NCBI GenBank assembly: GCA_018873245.2
Contig: JAEMBT020000009.1
Location: forward strand, 5,077,180-5,141,179
Direction of reading: 5' to 3'
Length of the DNA: 64,000 nucleotides
DNA from: Archegozetes longisetosus
Lineage: Eukaryota > Arthropoda > Arachnida > Sarcoptiformes > Trhypochthoniidae
Shown one piece after another: positions 36,256 to 47,459 of the stretch. Made by a program: the position numbers and the translations under genes. The stretch's first letter is position 1. The number at the start of each line of letters is the position of its first letter. The notes below the pieces were generated by a model that searched no databases, was not told the DNA's origin, and was given only the letters and a program-made list of their open reading frames with translations.

Positions 36256-36483
36256 CAGTGATCGCCAACCTTTTAGCCATAAGAGCTATCACAAGAGGTA
36301 TAACCGCAATTTGATATCAATTTCGCTATTTGAATTTCATTATAAAAACACTCATAAGTTTCTTAGGAAAAATAATTTCAATCTTCAATTAAAAGGTTGC
36401 GAATATTAAAGTTATCCAGCTTGTCAAAGGGCCAGAAAGAATCAAGTATTGGCCTGATTCGGCCCGTAGGTTAGCGATCATTG
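36256..36483. mobile_element. Short hAT MITE (CAGTGATCGCCAACC ends)
   Basis: The 5' end CAGTGATCGCCAACCTTTT pairs with the 3' end (complement CAATGATCGCTAACCTACG). The 8-bp target duplication ACCTAGAC / ACCTAAAC (36248-36255, 36484-36491) has one mismatch. CAGTG ends and GGCC-rich subterminal sequence are hAT-like. Confidence 0.8.
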
Positions 36484-36783
36484 ACCTAAACAATAATAAT
36501 ATTTAAATTGTGAACAAGTAATAAGTAAAATGTTATGTAATTTTGAACATAATCATGCAAACTGAAGACAAAGCTTCAATTTATGAATAATTAATTCATG
36601 TAATGATTGATATCCATTGAAAGGTATAAGAATTGATACTTTATTACGCGTCAAATATATTACAAGTAGTTGCATGTAATGATAAGTCTCTATATAATTC
36701 AGTCTCCTTCATATAAAGGGTACTCTTCAGCTACCTTAACTTAGTTATATCAAGGTTTAATGTGTAATCGCATGAGTTAAAAC

Positions 36784-37080
36784 TAGAGTGACCACCCTTC
36801 CCGTTTTAGACGGAACAGTCGCGTCTTTTTAAAGATAAAAGATAGAAATCCCGTCAGATCAAAACTCTCGACGGAACAATTAGTTCAAACATTGAACTTA
36901 TCTTACAAATGCTAAGGAATTATGAGATCCAGTTTAATGTTTTCAACACCTGTAGTTTAAAACCAAAAGTTGTATATTAATTTGGAAAAAGTTCACATAA
37001 AGTAAAATAATTCTGAGGTTTAGAAAAACATGTTAACTGCAAAATAAAAGGACAGAAAAATCAACTCAAATTATAGGCTG
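36784..37080. mobile_element. hAT-like MITE, TAGGGTGACCA family, half copy
   Basis: Starts TAGAGTGACCACCCTTCCCG and matches the complement of the right half of the copy at 15216-15732 (for example GTCTTTTTAAAGATAAAAG). The other end is missing. A matching opposite half lies at 41340-41490, but no shared target duplication links the two. Confidence 0.65.
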
Positions 37081-37295
37081 AGCTTTAAGGACGACATAAG
37101 AAAACCCGATAAACTCTCGATCAATTAGTTGGTTGTAAGATATAAACAAAGCATAAATAAGTAAAAAACCCTGTTTTATTAGATAAGTATACAATGTTCT
37201 CATCATCATCAAATTGAATCAAAATTTCGATAAAATTGTAAAATAATGAAAAGGCGAGAAATTGTAGAAGAGAATTGGTTAAGCAAAATATTCTA

Positions 37296-38042
37296 ACTAG
37301 GGCTTTGGAGGTGTCCCACGAATTCTTAAATGAAGTGCATTTTAAAATTTACTTTTTTTTAAAGACATTTTAAATTCGAATGATAAAAAATGCTGAGCAT
37401 AACATTCTATAGTAATATAAGTATATATTTAATAGGAGTTTATACTATAATTATACGTGTTTATTCATGTATGTGATAGTATACAAAAAATTGAGTGAAA
37501 TAAAAAATTTTCTACAAACACTACAATTAATAAAAGATATTTCTTTACAATTAGGTTCACAACAATGACTCAAGCCGAAATCAAAACAAATTTCTTTTGC
37601 AGTATCAAATTTTTCAGGTCTCTCTTCTGTATATCTAAACTTATGCCACGAATATCTTAACATATGGTAAAAGAGCAGTGACTGTAACTCATTAAAAGTT
37701 AGTGATTGCATTTTAATGATATTATTTCTTAAATGCAATTCGATATTCAAATCCTCCAGTAAAACATGATTATACATCTTTTTTGTAAAGTACTTCCATT
37801 GTAAAAAAAAGTACAGTATCTTCCGGTTATAAATATTTAACAAGAACTATTATTACACTCCTATAGAATTTGTTCAAATTGAACATATGTAATGCTATTA
37901 ATGGAAAATTGAAGTATTACTACGCATTTAAAATGTAATGCTCAGCATTTCTTACAGCAATAACTTTTGTTCTTTTGATATTTTAAATAAATTGAGATAT
38001 ATTTTATTAAAAAATTCGTGGGACACCTCTAAAGTCCCTAGT
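37296..38042 (-). mobile_element. Unclassified DNA transposon remnant (GTGTCCCACGAATT ends)
   Basis: The inverted ends share GAGGTGTCCCACGAATT behind ACTAGGG, about 28 bp in all. On the minus strand 37843-37451 a 130-codon frame contains a WHKFRYTEERPEKFDTAKEI segment and a Cys-rich part (CCEPNCKEISFINCSVCRKF), a zinc-ribbon pattern I associate with transposases of arthropod DNA elements. At 750 bp it is probably a deleted copy. No target duplication was found. Confidence 0.55.
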
Positions 38043-38211
38043 AAGTTTAATACTTCAAATAATTGGGAGAGGAAAGGATTAAACTGTTTGATCAAAACTT
38101 TTTGTTTATACAACAACCATGAAACCTTGATTTTGGAACAAATTATATAAGTTCAGGAAAATCGGGTAATTTTTGATGTTTTACTCATTTTCGCGAAATT
38201 CGAAAAAGAAT

Positions 38212-38752
38212 TGAAATGTTACAGAGCACTAGACGGCTCTATATTGCTATATAGCAGTGTATTGCTATGTAGTGTTATAGAGTTAGAGTTAGTGTTAGAG
38301 TTAGCGTTAGTTTTAAATATTATATGTATTAGATATGTGTTTGCATTGTAAGTATGTATGTATGTAAGTTTGTATGTAGCATGGGCCCCAAGTGAGGGGT
38401 CACGCTTCATAAACTTAATGTTTGTTTTGTTTTATTTCAAAGTTTAAAGGAGAAAAAGGAAAAAAGTATAGAGAGTTGGAGGAAAAGAGTGATATTTTAG
38501 ATACGAGTTAGTTATGTTTTAGATATAAGAGAGTTTGGAGGTGAAGAGAACAAGTGTGCACACTATAGATGTATTGAGTTATTATTTGTGTATTGGTTTT
38601 TATTTGGAAAATTTTGATATTTTTGTATTTCATCTATTTGTCAAAACTTATGTCGTATCAATAAATATAATATTTGATGTGTACTGGTGTTTATAACTGT
38701 GTTTTTTCAGAATAACTGTCATTGTTTATAGTACAGTTATAGAAGTCCAGTC
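38212..38752. repeat. Short tandem repeats and possible element edge
   Basis: About 38273-38312 holds degenerate copies of GAGTTA/GTGTTA, and 38346-38377 holds copies of GTAT. The region also contains AATAAATATAATATTTG near 38658. The composition would fit the edge of a retroelement, but I found no terminal duplication and do not claim one. Confidence 0.35.
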
Positions 38753-39025
38753 CTAATAGTAACAGTAAGTCCAGTAACTGTAACAGAAAGTACATTTCAA
38801 GTGCAAAAAATAATCCATATTAAGGGTTCCCGAAGATGTCTTTAGTATTTCCTGAAAAATTGTATCTCTGATCATTAATGGGTCGTTTACATGTTCAAAT
38901 TGAGTTAGTTCATTAAAAACCAAAAAATGTAACTTTTGCAGATAGAAGTCAATAACCCAATTATTAATAACCAATCTATGACGTGTGCAATTAAGTGTCT
39001 TTTTTGGAAAAACACATTTTTGCAT
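38753..39025 (-). pseudogene. Transposase-like fragment, minus strand
   Basis: A 90-codon frame beginning MQKCVFPKKTLNCTRHRLVI. Its first part is repeated, inverted, in the plus-strand transposase fragment at 39965-40100 (MQKCVFSKKTLNCTCHGLVI). The two diverge after NNWVIDFY. It is the outer part of the left arm of a large inverted repeat. Confidence 0.5.
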
Positions 39026-40043
39026 TAAGTGTAGTTTTAGGTTTAAACCCGGAATATTAAAACACTTGTATATGTATTATATGTGATTTATTGACGAAAT
39101 GTGTTTCTTTAATCTAGGTTTAAAGTGAAAATTACAGCTAAATTCAGGGAAAAATAGAGACAATAAGGTATATAAACTCAATATTAACAAATTTTATTCA
39201 TTATTACTTCAAAATTAATCAAAGCAAAATAATCAACACTAACATGCATGTCATTTTGAAACTAGCAGCACTTTCAATCGCTTTGTCTTTCATCGAATGC
39301 AACCCCGTAAACGAAACGTTCGGCGAGTATTCTGTCATTTGATTCAATCATTTTAAAGATGAACAGGAAATCTGAGTTTAATTTATACTTTTAGAAGTCT
39401 TTCCGTCTTTAACTAAGATTTTCTTATATGATTGATATATAAAATTTAAACGCTATTCTAATTATTTAACGATTTCAATTCAATAAGAAACAATGCGATG
39501 AGTACAAACAAGTCAATAATTCGCAAATAACAAGTCGACGGGAAGAAACCAAAGATATAACTTTCTCGAATTTGAATGCATATGTTGTTTGCATTGGAGG
39601 TATGATACGGTTTGTGTTTCCTCATTTGAGAGATATCAAAATTTTGAATACAAATAAAATAATCAAGTTAATGTTAGATAAGTTAAATAGGAACGAATAA
39701 AAGGCCAATGAAAGTGCCGCTAGTTTCAAAATGACATGCATGTTAGTGTTGATTATTTTGCTTTGTTTGATTAATTTTGAAGTAATAATGAATAAAATTT
39801 GTTAATATTGAGTTTATATACCTTATTGTCTTTATTTTTCCCTGGATTTAGCTGTAATTTTCACTTTAAACCTAGATTAAAGAAACACATTTCGTCAATA
39901 AATCACATTAAATACATATACAAGTGTTTTAATATTCCGGGTTTAAACCTAAAACTACACTTAATGCAAAAATGTGTTTTTTCCAAAAAGACACTTAATT
40001 GCACATGTCATGGATTGGTTATTAATAACTGGGTTATTGACTT
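38952..40043. repeat. Large inverted repeat, arms about 325 bp
   Basis: The left arm (about 38952-39275) and right arm (about 39720-40043) are inverted copies with few differences; they share GGTTTAAACCCGGAATATTA and its complement. The spacer (about 440 bp) holds most of a secreted-protein gene fragment, and the inner edge of the left arm falls inside that gene's signal-peptide codons. So the repeat is an inverted duplication that took in gene-upstream DNA and part of a transposase. Confidence 0.75.
39244..39599 (+). CDS. Partial secreted-protein gene (two exons), possibly serine-protease-like
   Basis: Exon 1 (39244-39333) encodes a signal peptide, MHVILKLAALSIALSFIECN, then PVNETFGEYS. Exon 2 (39488-39599) continues in phase 0 with KQCDEYKQVNNSQITSRREE and ends NAYVVCIGG before GTATG. 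The layout, a short pro-region with CxxY before a VVxGG-like site, recalls the start of chymotrypsin-like proteases, but the match is weak and VVCIGG is not the usual IVGG. No later exon was found before the right arm of the inverted repeat, so the gene is truncated. Confidence 0.4.
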
Positions 40044-40875
40044 CTACAATTTTTGTGTATTCAGAGCATTTCGCTTGCAAAGGTCAGAATGAATTTATAC
40101 CTTGTTTGGATTTTTATATTAAGAATATTTTGAAAAGTAATGTGAAAATTCTTCATTTGTTTAGTGATAATGCATTTTCACAGAATAAAAATAAATATTT
40201 ATGGACCTATTTTCAGTATATTACTTATATCTGCTTATTAAATGAAGTTATTATTTATTATCCTTACCAGGGCATTCAAGACTATCTTGTGATAGACAAT
40301 CCTCTTTAATTGAAAAGAAGTTAAAAACTAACGAAAAAATTTTTCTTCCTTCTCATTGTATTAATATAATTAAAAGTTCGAATAACAAAAATCCATTTAA
40401 TATTATTTATTTAAATTATCCTCTAACTAATGATTTGAAACCTAATGAGAACCCTATTATTAAGGTCAATGATTATAAATGACTCTTTGAATCATTCATA
40501 AAACCTAAACTTGATTATTGTTCTGAAGTGAGACTGATAAAGTTTATAAAAGATTCTTGTAAGATCTCTCTGACTCTTAACGAACCGAAATTTACTATTT
40601 TAAACTTACCTAAAAATTATTTTGACTCAAACTCATTAATTAAAAAAATAGATACAATACAATTAGCTTTCGAAATTTTTTTACCAATTAATAGAGAAAA
40701 ACTTTACGACATTAACAAACTTATTGAGCCGATTATTTTACCTGAAAACGTGACATTTTTCAGACTTTATATTTTAATGAGACAGCGAGTGATACGAAAA
40801 CTAAAAAAAGATTACATAACTTTTTCAACAAACAGAATTTATAATTTGGTTACACTTTCAAAATTTGAAATCTAA
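39965..40875 (+). pseudogene. Transposase of the SDN-QNKN family, decayed
   Basis: Plus-strand frames contain FSDNAFSQNKNKYLWTYFQY and, one frame over, LPGHSRLSCDRQSSLIEKK, then a 115-codon frame (40528-40875). The order SDNxxxQNKN, then GHSxLxCDRxFxxIEK, matches a DDE-like transposase family common in arthropod genomes whose formal name I do not recall. Broken by at least one frameshift and one stop. It extends outward from the right arm of the inverted repeat; no terminal repeats were found at its 3' end. Confidence 0.6.
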
Positions 40876-41339
40876 AAATATAGTTGTTGATTAATTCTCT
40901 GAAAAAGTTTTATGTATTTTTCAGTTGATTTAATATTACAATTATGTCTTTTCATGAAATTTTTCTCATTAAAATTTGTTCAGTTTTTGAATTTTTGAAA
41001 TAAAGTTATGCTGTACTTATCAATAAGTTTGATAAATTGTGAACGAAAAAGGTTTTCAGTTGTTAAATAAAAGTTTTGATATGAAACAGAATTTGAACTC
41101 AAGAAAATATAATGTTGCTAATGAGTCCAAACTTTTATCTCTTAATGTAGTTAAACGTTTTATAATTTTCGTTTGATAGAATAGTTTTCATATGAACTTT
41201 GTCCAAATATACAGTTATAGAATTAATCTTTTCTGCATTGACTTATATCTGATATAAACCAGTAGTTCTTACTTTCGAATAACTTGAATGATGCCATTTC
41301 TAGCAACAAATATACCTTTGAAATCAACCATGGATTAAT

Positions 41340-41490
41340 AATTTTCAATACTCTAGTGTTAGAATGCACTGTTTGACACCTAAGTATTTGTAATGACTAA
41401 TAAAAGCGATATTTTCCTTCAAAAAATGGAAAGGCCTCCCCTTTGATATTTTTGTTCCGTCATGAGACAAACTAGAGGTGGTCATCCTAG
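41340..41490. mobile_element. hAT-like MITE, TAGGGTGACCA family, other half copy
   Basis: Matches the complement of the left 150 bp of the copy at 15216-15732 and ends GAGGTGGTCATCCTA. It shares GTTTGACACCTAA and TTCCGTCATGAG with that copy. The other half is absent. Confidence 0.65.
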
Positions 41491-41844
41491 TAATAGTGAT
41501 ATATTTTCGCTATCGAATATTTATTGGAGCTACAAACAATAAAATGTTGTAGAATAATAGAAGGTTTTAGCAGGATATTTTAATTTATTGGATTGCAATC
41601 GACTATTATTGTTTTTTGTATTGTCATATGGATAAAGTATTTTGCAATTGAAAAATTGATTCAATATAATTGTTTCAGAGATACATAAAAATAGATACAC
41701 ATCTATTTTTCAAGTGAGACCAACAAGCTTGACTTTTACAGTCATTTTTTCTTTCTCTATAGTATAAGCATCAATTTATTTATATCTCTTATTTATTAAT
41801 GTACTATACAAATGTAAATTTCTCTACTCTAGAAAACTTTCATT

Positions 41845-43417
41845 CTATATCTTTTTTACACTCATAGTAAGATTCTTTATGAACACATCTTTCAATCCAA
41901 TTAAAGGTAATTCAAAAATAAGTGTTAAAACAATACACAACAAATATATAACTACTACAATTAGTAATGAAGTAATTATAATTAAGATTAAGTTAAAATC
42001 TAATAAACTTTCAAATTTATCAAATATTAATATAATTATGATGGCGTGCGTTAAATAGACCATTTGCGATGAAATACTTAGTGGTTTCCAATATTTAGCG
42101 GATAAAAGTTCAAATAAAACACTATTTTCGTCTTCATTATAGTACAATTTGATTATAACTAAACACATAATTATTGACCAAAACTGACGGTAAGTGCTGT
42201 GAATTATTGCATTAATCAAAAGATATCTTTCGAAAGCTGTCAGCGATATAAATACTATTAATATTGAGATTAGCAGCTGTTTTGCTGAGGGAATCAAATT
42301 TTTTAAAAGTTTTTCATTATTCTTCAAGAGAAATCCGAGAACAATGCCATTTATATAGACTCCAATACGACAATACGGTTTTATATAAATTGTTTCTAGG
42401 AAATGGTTTTCAGGTCTTACGTAAAAAGTAGAGAAAAAAATTTCTAATCAATGATAAGGTATTAAATTATAGTTTTATACTTACAGTGAAGGATTCAAAG
42501 CATTTCTGTGTTCGCTGAATGGAAAATCTACTAATTCGTTGTTATATTGATTTTTTATCCATAGAAAAAATGTTAGAAAAGAGCTGAAAATATTTGTTAT
42601 TAATACTAATGCAAGTCCCTTACGGAAGTTTCTAAATAAAAACAGGGAAAGACTTTAGGGAACTTTTGCATGAACTTCCTGACACTGAGTACCTGATTAA
42701 GATATTCATAAATAAAGGACTTATTATTATGAACTGTATTAGAACTGCATTAAACCAACTCCAAGACATACACTATTAAAATAGAGAATATTCTTATGAA
42801 TACGTTTAGCAGAAAAAATTTATTCTTACCATTTGCTTGCATGAAATAAAGTTATACAGAAATAAAAAGTTTGTTAACAAGTTTTCAGAACAATTTATTT
42901 CTATATATTTATCTTCAAAACTATTTGATAAAAGTTTAGGAAAAGTTGTCGCATAAAACCAATAAACCAAATAATAAATTGGCACTAATTTCCAGAATCT
43001 CCACAAATAAAACTCAATTATATTTCGATTAGTTTTAGTTGTTTTGTACTTATTTATAAACCAAATACTATTCATTAAACCACTTATGAGAAAAAAGTTA
43101 TCAACGCTTAGAGTCGCAAATTGACCAAAGCTTAACAACTGTTTTAATAACTGTTCGTTTGATGATAATATTTTTGGTAAAATAGTTAGAAATATATGAG
43201 TCAAAATGACTGATACTGACGATAAAACTCTTATACCATTAATAAAATTAAACTTTGATCTGGTAAAATGCGTTTTGTTATTTATTCGGACTTTTTCAAA
43301 GTTATTGACTAAAGAGAAGCAAAAAATAAAATTTTTATCATTTACTAGACTAAAAAAGTGACAAACTGTAGAGAAAATGACTAATAATAGCCAAAAAGTA
43401 ATGAACAATAAGAACAT
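41845..43417 (-). CDS. NRF-6-like membrane acyltransferase (4 exons)
   Basis: Predicted multi-pass acyltransferase of the acyltransferase-3 family, NRF-6 type, probably in an internal or plasma membrane; members are linked to lipid or drug transport in nematodes, and the substrate is unknown. Exons 43417-42830, 42772-42693, 42631-42485 and 42415-41845 join cleanly (phases 0, 2, 2) into 461 residues. Motifs: INGIRVLSSVSVILTH (59-74, with the family's His), LSVDNFFLISG (103-113), YLWRFWKLVPIYY (near 140), CMSWSWFNAVLIQFIIISPL (exon 2) and YIKPYCRIGVYINGIVLG (near 282-299). The Cys-rich luminal N-terminal domain normal for NRF-6 proteins is not visible upstream. Either an unseen 5' exon exists, for which an AAAAG acceptor lies just before the ATG, or the protein is a short form. 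Confidence 0.82.
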
Positions 43418-44270
43418 ATTTGGTAAAACTTCATTAAACTTTTAACATATTATGCAAAAGACTGAATACTTATCACAGTGACTGGTAAGAAATGTTTTAA
43501 ATGATTTACACAATTGAATATTTGATACTTGAATAGTTTATTGACTTGTAATTTGCTTAAACTTTAGAGCAGTGAAGAGAATTCAGTTCTAAAGTTAGTT
43601 AATTAGGAAAGGTCATTAAATATAGATTAAAGTAGTTAGAGAGTAATTAATTACCTGATTTGATGCACGAATAACTCTTTAAGTGAGCTATTTTTGAAAT
43701 TTGTTGATCGTTTAATATTTTGATTAATTTTATGAAACAAAGCGAACATTTGATTTATTATTAGTTACGTAATATAAGAAAATTATTTCTGCATTATTGA
43801 AGATTGGAATAGTTAGTCGCAAGTCGCTAGACTCTTTCTATTGATATTTCAATGCGCGTTCGCTATAAACAGAAAGCTAAAATCTTTACATAAAACATTT
43901 GGATTTAAAATATTGTAGAGAAAACCTCTTATTTCTCACTAAATCACATTCTTTTGAGATAAATTTTTTAAACGAAAGCTAATTTTTATCCAAATCAAAT
44001 GATTATATCTATCAAAATTTTAAACTTTCAACATGAAAACAATTTTTTAGTTATTTTTATTGTTGCTTTAGTTTAGTAATTCTCATTCAATATAATTGAT
44101 GAATTTTCCATTTAAGCAATCCTTAAGTTAGTATTTCAGAACAAATTTTTTCTTAATATGACGTACTTGAAAGCTAAGTTAAACGTCACAAACAATGACA
44201 AAAAATTCAACATTTTTACCTTAATTAATAAAATTAAAAATATATGCAAATAAGGTAATTAATGGTAAAG
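43418..44270. other. Divergent spacer between acyltransferase and peptide gene
   Basis: AT-rich DNA upstream of both the minus-strand acyltransferase and the plus-strand peptide precursor. No coding motif seen. The acyltransferase's missing N-terminal exons would have to be here. Confidence 0.4.
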
Positions 44271-44279
44271 TATATAAGG
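44271..44279 (+). promoter_or_regulatory. TATA box of the peptide precursor gene
   Basis: TATATAAGG lies 95 bp before the start codon at 44366, at a distance that fits a short 5' leader. No sharp initiator motif is seen. Confidence 0.5.
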
Positions 44280-44365
44280 GTATGAATCTTAAACTTGAAA
44301 GGAAAGCAACTTTGAAACTCTAAAGGCATTTACGGTGTTGAAAAGCCAGACAAAAAGTTAACAAA

Positions 44366-44590
44366 ATGTTGTTTCAATACTTGATAATAATCGCTATTTT
44401 GTCACAACTTGTATATTCCTCTAAAATCAGTGAAAGTCAATCAAGAGCATTCGATTCAAAAATTTGCTTAAGTTCTTGTGGCTCGAAAAGAGATATAAAA
44501 AGATGTGCGAATTGTTTAAGATACCCGATAAAGTTTGGAAAAAGGCTTTTCATCAATAAAAGAGTTAATTGGTTGACTGCGGTTGATTGA
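44366..44590 (+). CDS. Small secreted Cys-containing peptide-hormone-like precursor
   Basis: 74 residues. Residues 1-18 are a signal peptide (MLFQYLIIIAILSQLVYS). The rest is basic, with cysteines at 34, 38, 47 and 50 and dibasic sites KR 41-42, KR 45-46, GKR 58-60 and KR 65-66. Cutting at KR45-46 and GKR58-60 would release CANCLRYPIKF, 11 residues, amidated from the Gly and with a CxxC loop; a longer product holding all four cysteines is also possible. The spacing CLSSCGS recalls the middle of insect trissin (CASACGT), but trissin has six cysteines, so I do not assign it. Single exon, TATA box before it, AATAAA at 44725. Confidence 0.6.
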   Translation: MLFQYLIIIAILSQLVYSSKISESQSRAFDSKICLSSCGSKRDIKRCANCLRYPIKFGKRLFINKRVNWLTAVD

Positions 44591-44724
44591 TATTTAAAAA
44601 TGAATGCTTATATTTAAAATTCTAATTAAGAATTTATTTATCAAACTGTAAAGCTATTGTATTGATGACTCTGCATCTAATTTTACTTAAAATATATGTA
44701 TTCAAAAATGTATGAAACTTATTG

Positions 44725-44730
44725 AATAAA
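44725..44730 (+). promoter_or_regulatory. Polyadenylation signal after the peptide precursor
   Basis: AATAAA, 135 bp after the stop codon, the first canonical signal in the 3' flank. Confidence 0.5.
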
Positions 44731-45318
44731 GAATCAAATCATGAAAGGTCTGATATTTTAAAATTTAATTAATTTAAGTATATTTTCTTGTTTTCTTTAC
44801 AGCTTCTATTTAATCAGCCATCTGAGAGATAAGTTTGCGAAGTAAGCTGTATTTCGAAATAATAGTTATCAAAAATGCATGCTCTTTAGTAGTGATAATA
44901 GGCATTCTTAAAAACAATTATTTCGTAAGATTCATTACTTACAAAGTTATAGACTTTTATATGGATTGTGTTAGGTCATAAATTGAAAACAGGGACAATA
45001 GCACTCAAAGTCATACTATTCAAATGTTTCCTAAAGTGTATATCATTCTCTAGACTAGAAATATTAATTTGTCTTGGAAAATGAAATATTTGACAAGTTG
45101 TGCATTTTCACATTAAATTAACTAGTATCGGATAGAATTATGAAGCTATCATTTTATAGTTTCTAGTTTTGCTATAATTATATATTTAACAAGTATTTGA
45201 GTTCATTTTCTATGCATTGATTTGAATATAATATATTTCAAAGTTTTATTGATTGTTAAGAAAATACTTTTTTTGAGTGAATAGATTCTTAACTTTCATA
45301 ATACTTGAAATAATACTT

Positions 45319-45705
45319 ATGGAACTGAAAAAAGCAGCAAACTTTGAGTGCTATTCTGGAGATTTGTTTCCAAATAATAGTATCCAAACATTTGGCTATG
45401 AATTTAACGCTAAACGTAATGTGACATTCAGTTGGAATCTGGCGGTAAATAACCTCTTTTTAAGTAGCACAAAAGTATTTGTATTTATAGTTTTATACAT
45501 AAATTTAATTAATAATTGATAGTTGAGTGGCAATAATATCACAAATTACTTGTGTAGTCCACCATATTTCATTATTAAAGAGTTTGTCAGAAGAACTCAA
45601 TTCAAGTAAGACTACAATCAAATAACTAAAATTTATTAGTTTTACTAAATTATTTCTTACCTTTTTTTAAGAAGTTGGAACTTAGGCTAATCATAATATG
45701 AAACC

Positions 45706-45744
<39 letters not shown>

Positions 45745-47459
45745 GCATAATATGTACTATAATATAATGTAGTATCAAAAGGTTCTAACATCTAAGTGGA
45801 TGTTTATTCAGAAAATTATATACTTATAAGTTATTACTAAACTTTTTAGTGCTTTTAAATATTAACTTTATTGCATTGCAATCTCTGTCTCTGTCTCTGT
45901 CTCTGTCTCTATCTATCTATCATAAACGCTTTCATATGTAAACACTCTTAAAATAAACTTTTATTTTATATTTGAATATTCAGTGCTATTCCAATAGTAG
46001 TCGATCCGAGAATAGTTAATATATCGGAATATGATGAGAGCTATGGACCACATCTTCATTCAATCAAGTCTAACGTAAGGAGTCATGAGTTATTCATCTC
46101 AAACTTGTGTTCAATAATAATTACAGATAATATTCTCAATTAGGAACTGGATATATATTTAAATCCTGAGCCTTTATCTGATGTAGTTTCAGCATTTACG
46201 AGGACTGCTCCTGGATTTTTAAAAATAGAGCCAGTAGTTTGCATATTGGGTGCCATATATCCTACTTATGCTAAACATTCATTTTTAGCTGTCAGTGAAA
46301 TCTTTCACTCAACTGTAAGTGTTGATGATTTTCCTGCTGCTTTGAACTATTAATAAAATTAATTCGCATTCAGGTTTGGATTCTTATTATGATTGGATTT
46401 CTTATCATTCCTATCATTACTTCTATTGAACTATTGAAAGTCAATTCAAAACTAAAGTTTTTTGAAACTTTCTTCCGTCAAATGTGGTATGAATTTGGGA
46501 CGATAGCTCTTTTTCGTAAGTCTATTAAACATAAATAAATTTAGTTAATGTATTACATCACATTGTTATAGATTTCAAAGTCGAAAATTGCACGTTTACT
46601 TTGAGTTTAATGCACGGAATATTTATATTCGCCTCAACGATAATAATGGATTGTTTCTCAGTTTCACTTCTATCACAAACAGTACACGAGCCTTACGTTA
46701 ATATTGACTCTATGGAACAACTTATAGAAAGAAATGATTTGCAGCCGATCTTTATCTTGAAATACAGAGACATTGTTTCGATTGAGGTTGAAATTCTATT
46801 TACAACTAATTTTTTATCTAATTGTTTATCTTTTTTATGAAGCAATCTGAAGATTGTCCTCTGAAGCAAATTCTGATGAAGAGTAGAAATAAAAATCTTT
46901 TATTTCCGCAATTGGCTGAGGATGAGGTGCAAATTGCTCTGAAAACACCAGAAATTAGATCTAAACTATCGACACATGTAGTCGTCTCTGATCGTTATCA
47001 TATAAATAAATTAAAAGGCATTGATCACAATCTACATATATCAATCAACAGATATCTAATACGAACAATTGCATTTGTCTTTAATAAGAATTTGAGTTTA
47101 GATATTATTGAACCTCTTGAGAAGATGTATGTTAAGTATTTAACCATTATGCATTAAAATGTTAAATTTTGTTGATTTTCTCTTATTTTCATAGTCTCTA
47201 TGATATGAAAGAGAGTGGACTTCTCCGAAAATTTGCAGAAACAGTGAATGAGCACGACCTCCTAAAATCTGTTAGAATCAAAAGTATTTCTCCGAAAGTA
47301 AAAAATAAGTTTATCGTCACTATAAAAGATAGCAAAATAGCCTTTGGACCCTTCATTATCGGTATAGCGATATCTATTCTGATAGCTATCTATGAAATGA
47401 AAAGTTACTTAAACTTCGAAGATATTGTTTACAAAATCAATAACTTTCAGGTATTATAA
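45319..47459 (+). CDS. Ionotropic-receptor-like gene IR-C (8 exons, intact)
   Basis: Exons 45319-45444, 45523-45605, 45984-46074, 46144-46314, 46374-46515, 46572-46786, 46843-47126 and 47195-47459; GT-AG throughout, 1377 nt, 458 residues. Starts MELKKAANFECYSGDLFPNN. M1 is VWILIMIGFLIIPIITSIEL. The M3 region has ASTIIMDCFSVSLLSQTVHEP, then VNIDSMEQLIERNDLQP. S2 ends ILYDMKESGLLRKF, and M4 is AFGPFIIGIAISILIAIYEM. The M3 segment is less hydrophobic than in the paralogues (it includes MD). Intron 2 contains the GA-microsatellite MITE. IR-D follows 0.7 kb downstream in the same direction. Confidence 0.82.
45692..45938. mobile_element. MITE with GA-microsatellite termini, copy 2, in IR-C intron 2
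   Basis: Left end AATATGAAACCGTTTATGA followed by (GA)n to 45740; right end of TCTCTG and TCTA repeats followed by CATAAACGCTTTCATATG. The interior matches the copy at 1401-1619. The tract is pure (GA)n on one side and TCTCTG-type on the other, so the two ends have evolved separately. Confidence 0.7.

Noticed and set aside
38273-38312. Telomere-like repeats (GTTAGA units)
   Set aside because: The units are few, irregular and not the arthropod TTAGG unit; simple-sequence drift explains them.
36784-41490. One hAT MITE split by a 4-kb insertion
   Set aside because: The two half copies lack a shared target duplication and do not meet cleanly, so two separate truncated copies are simpler.
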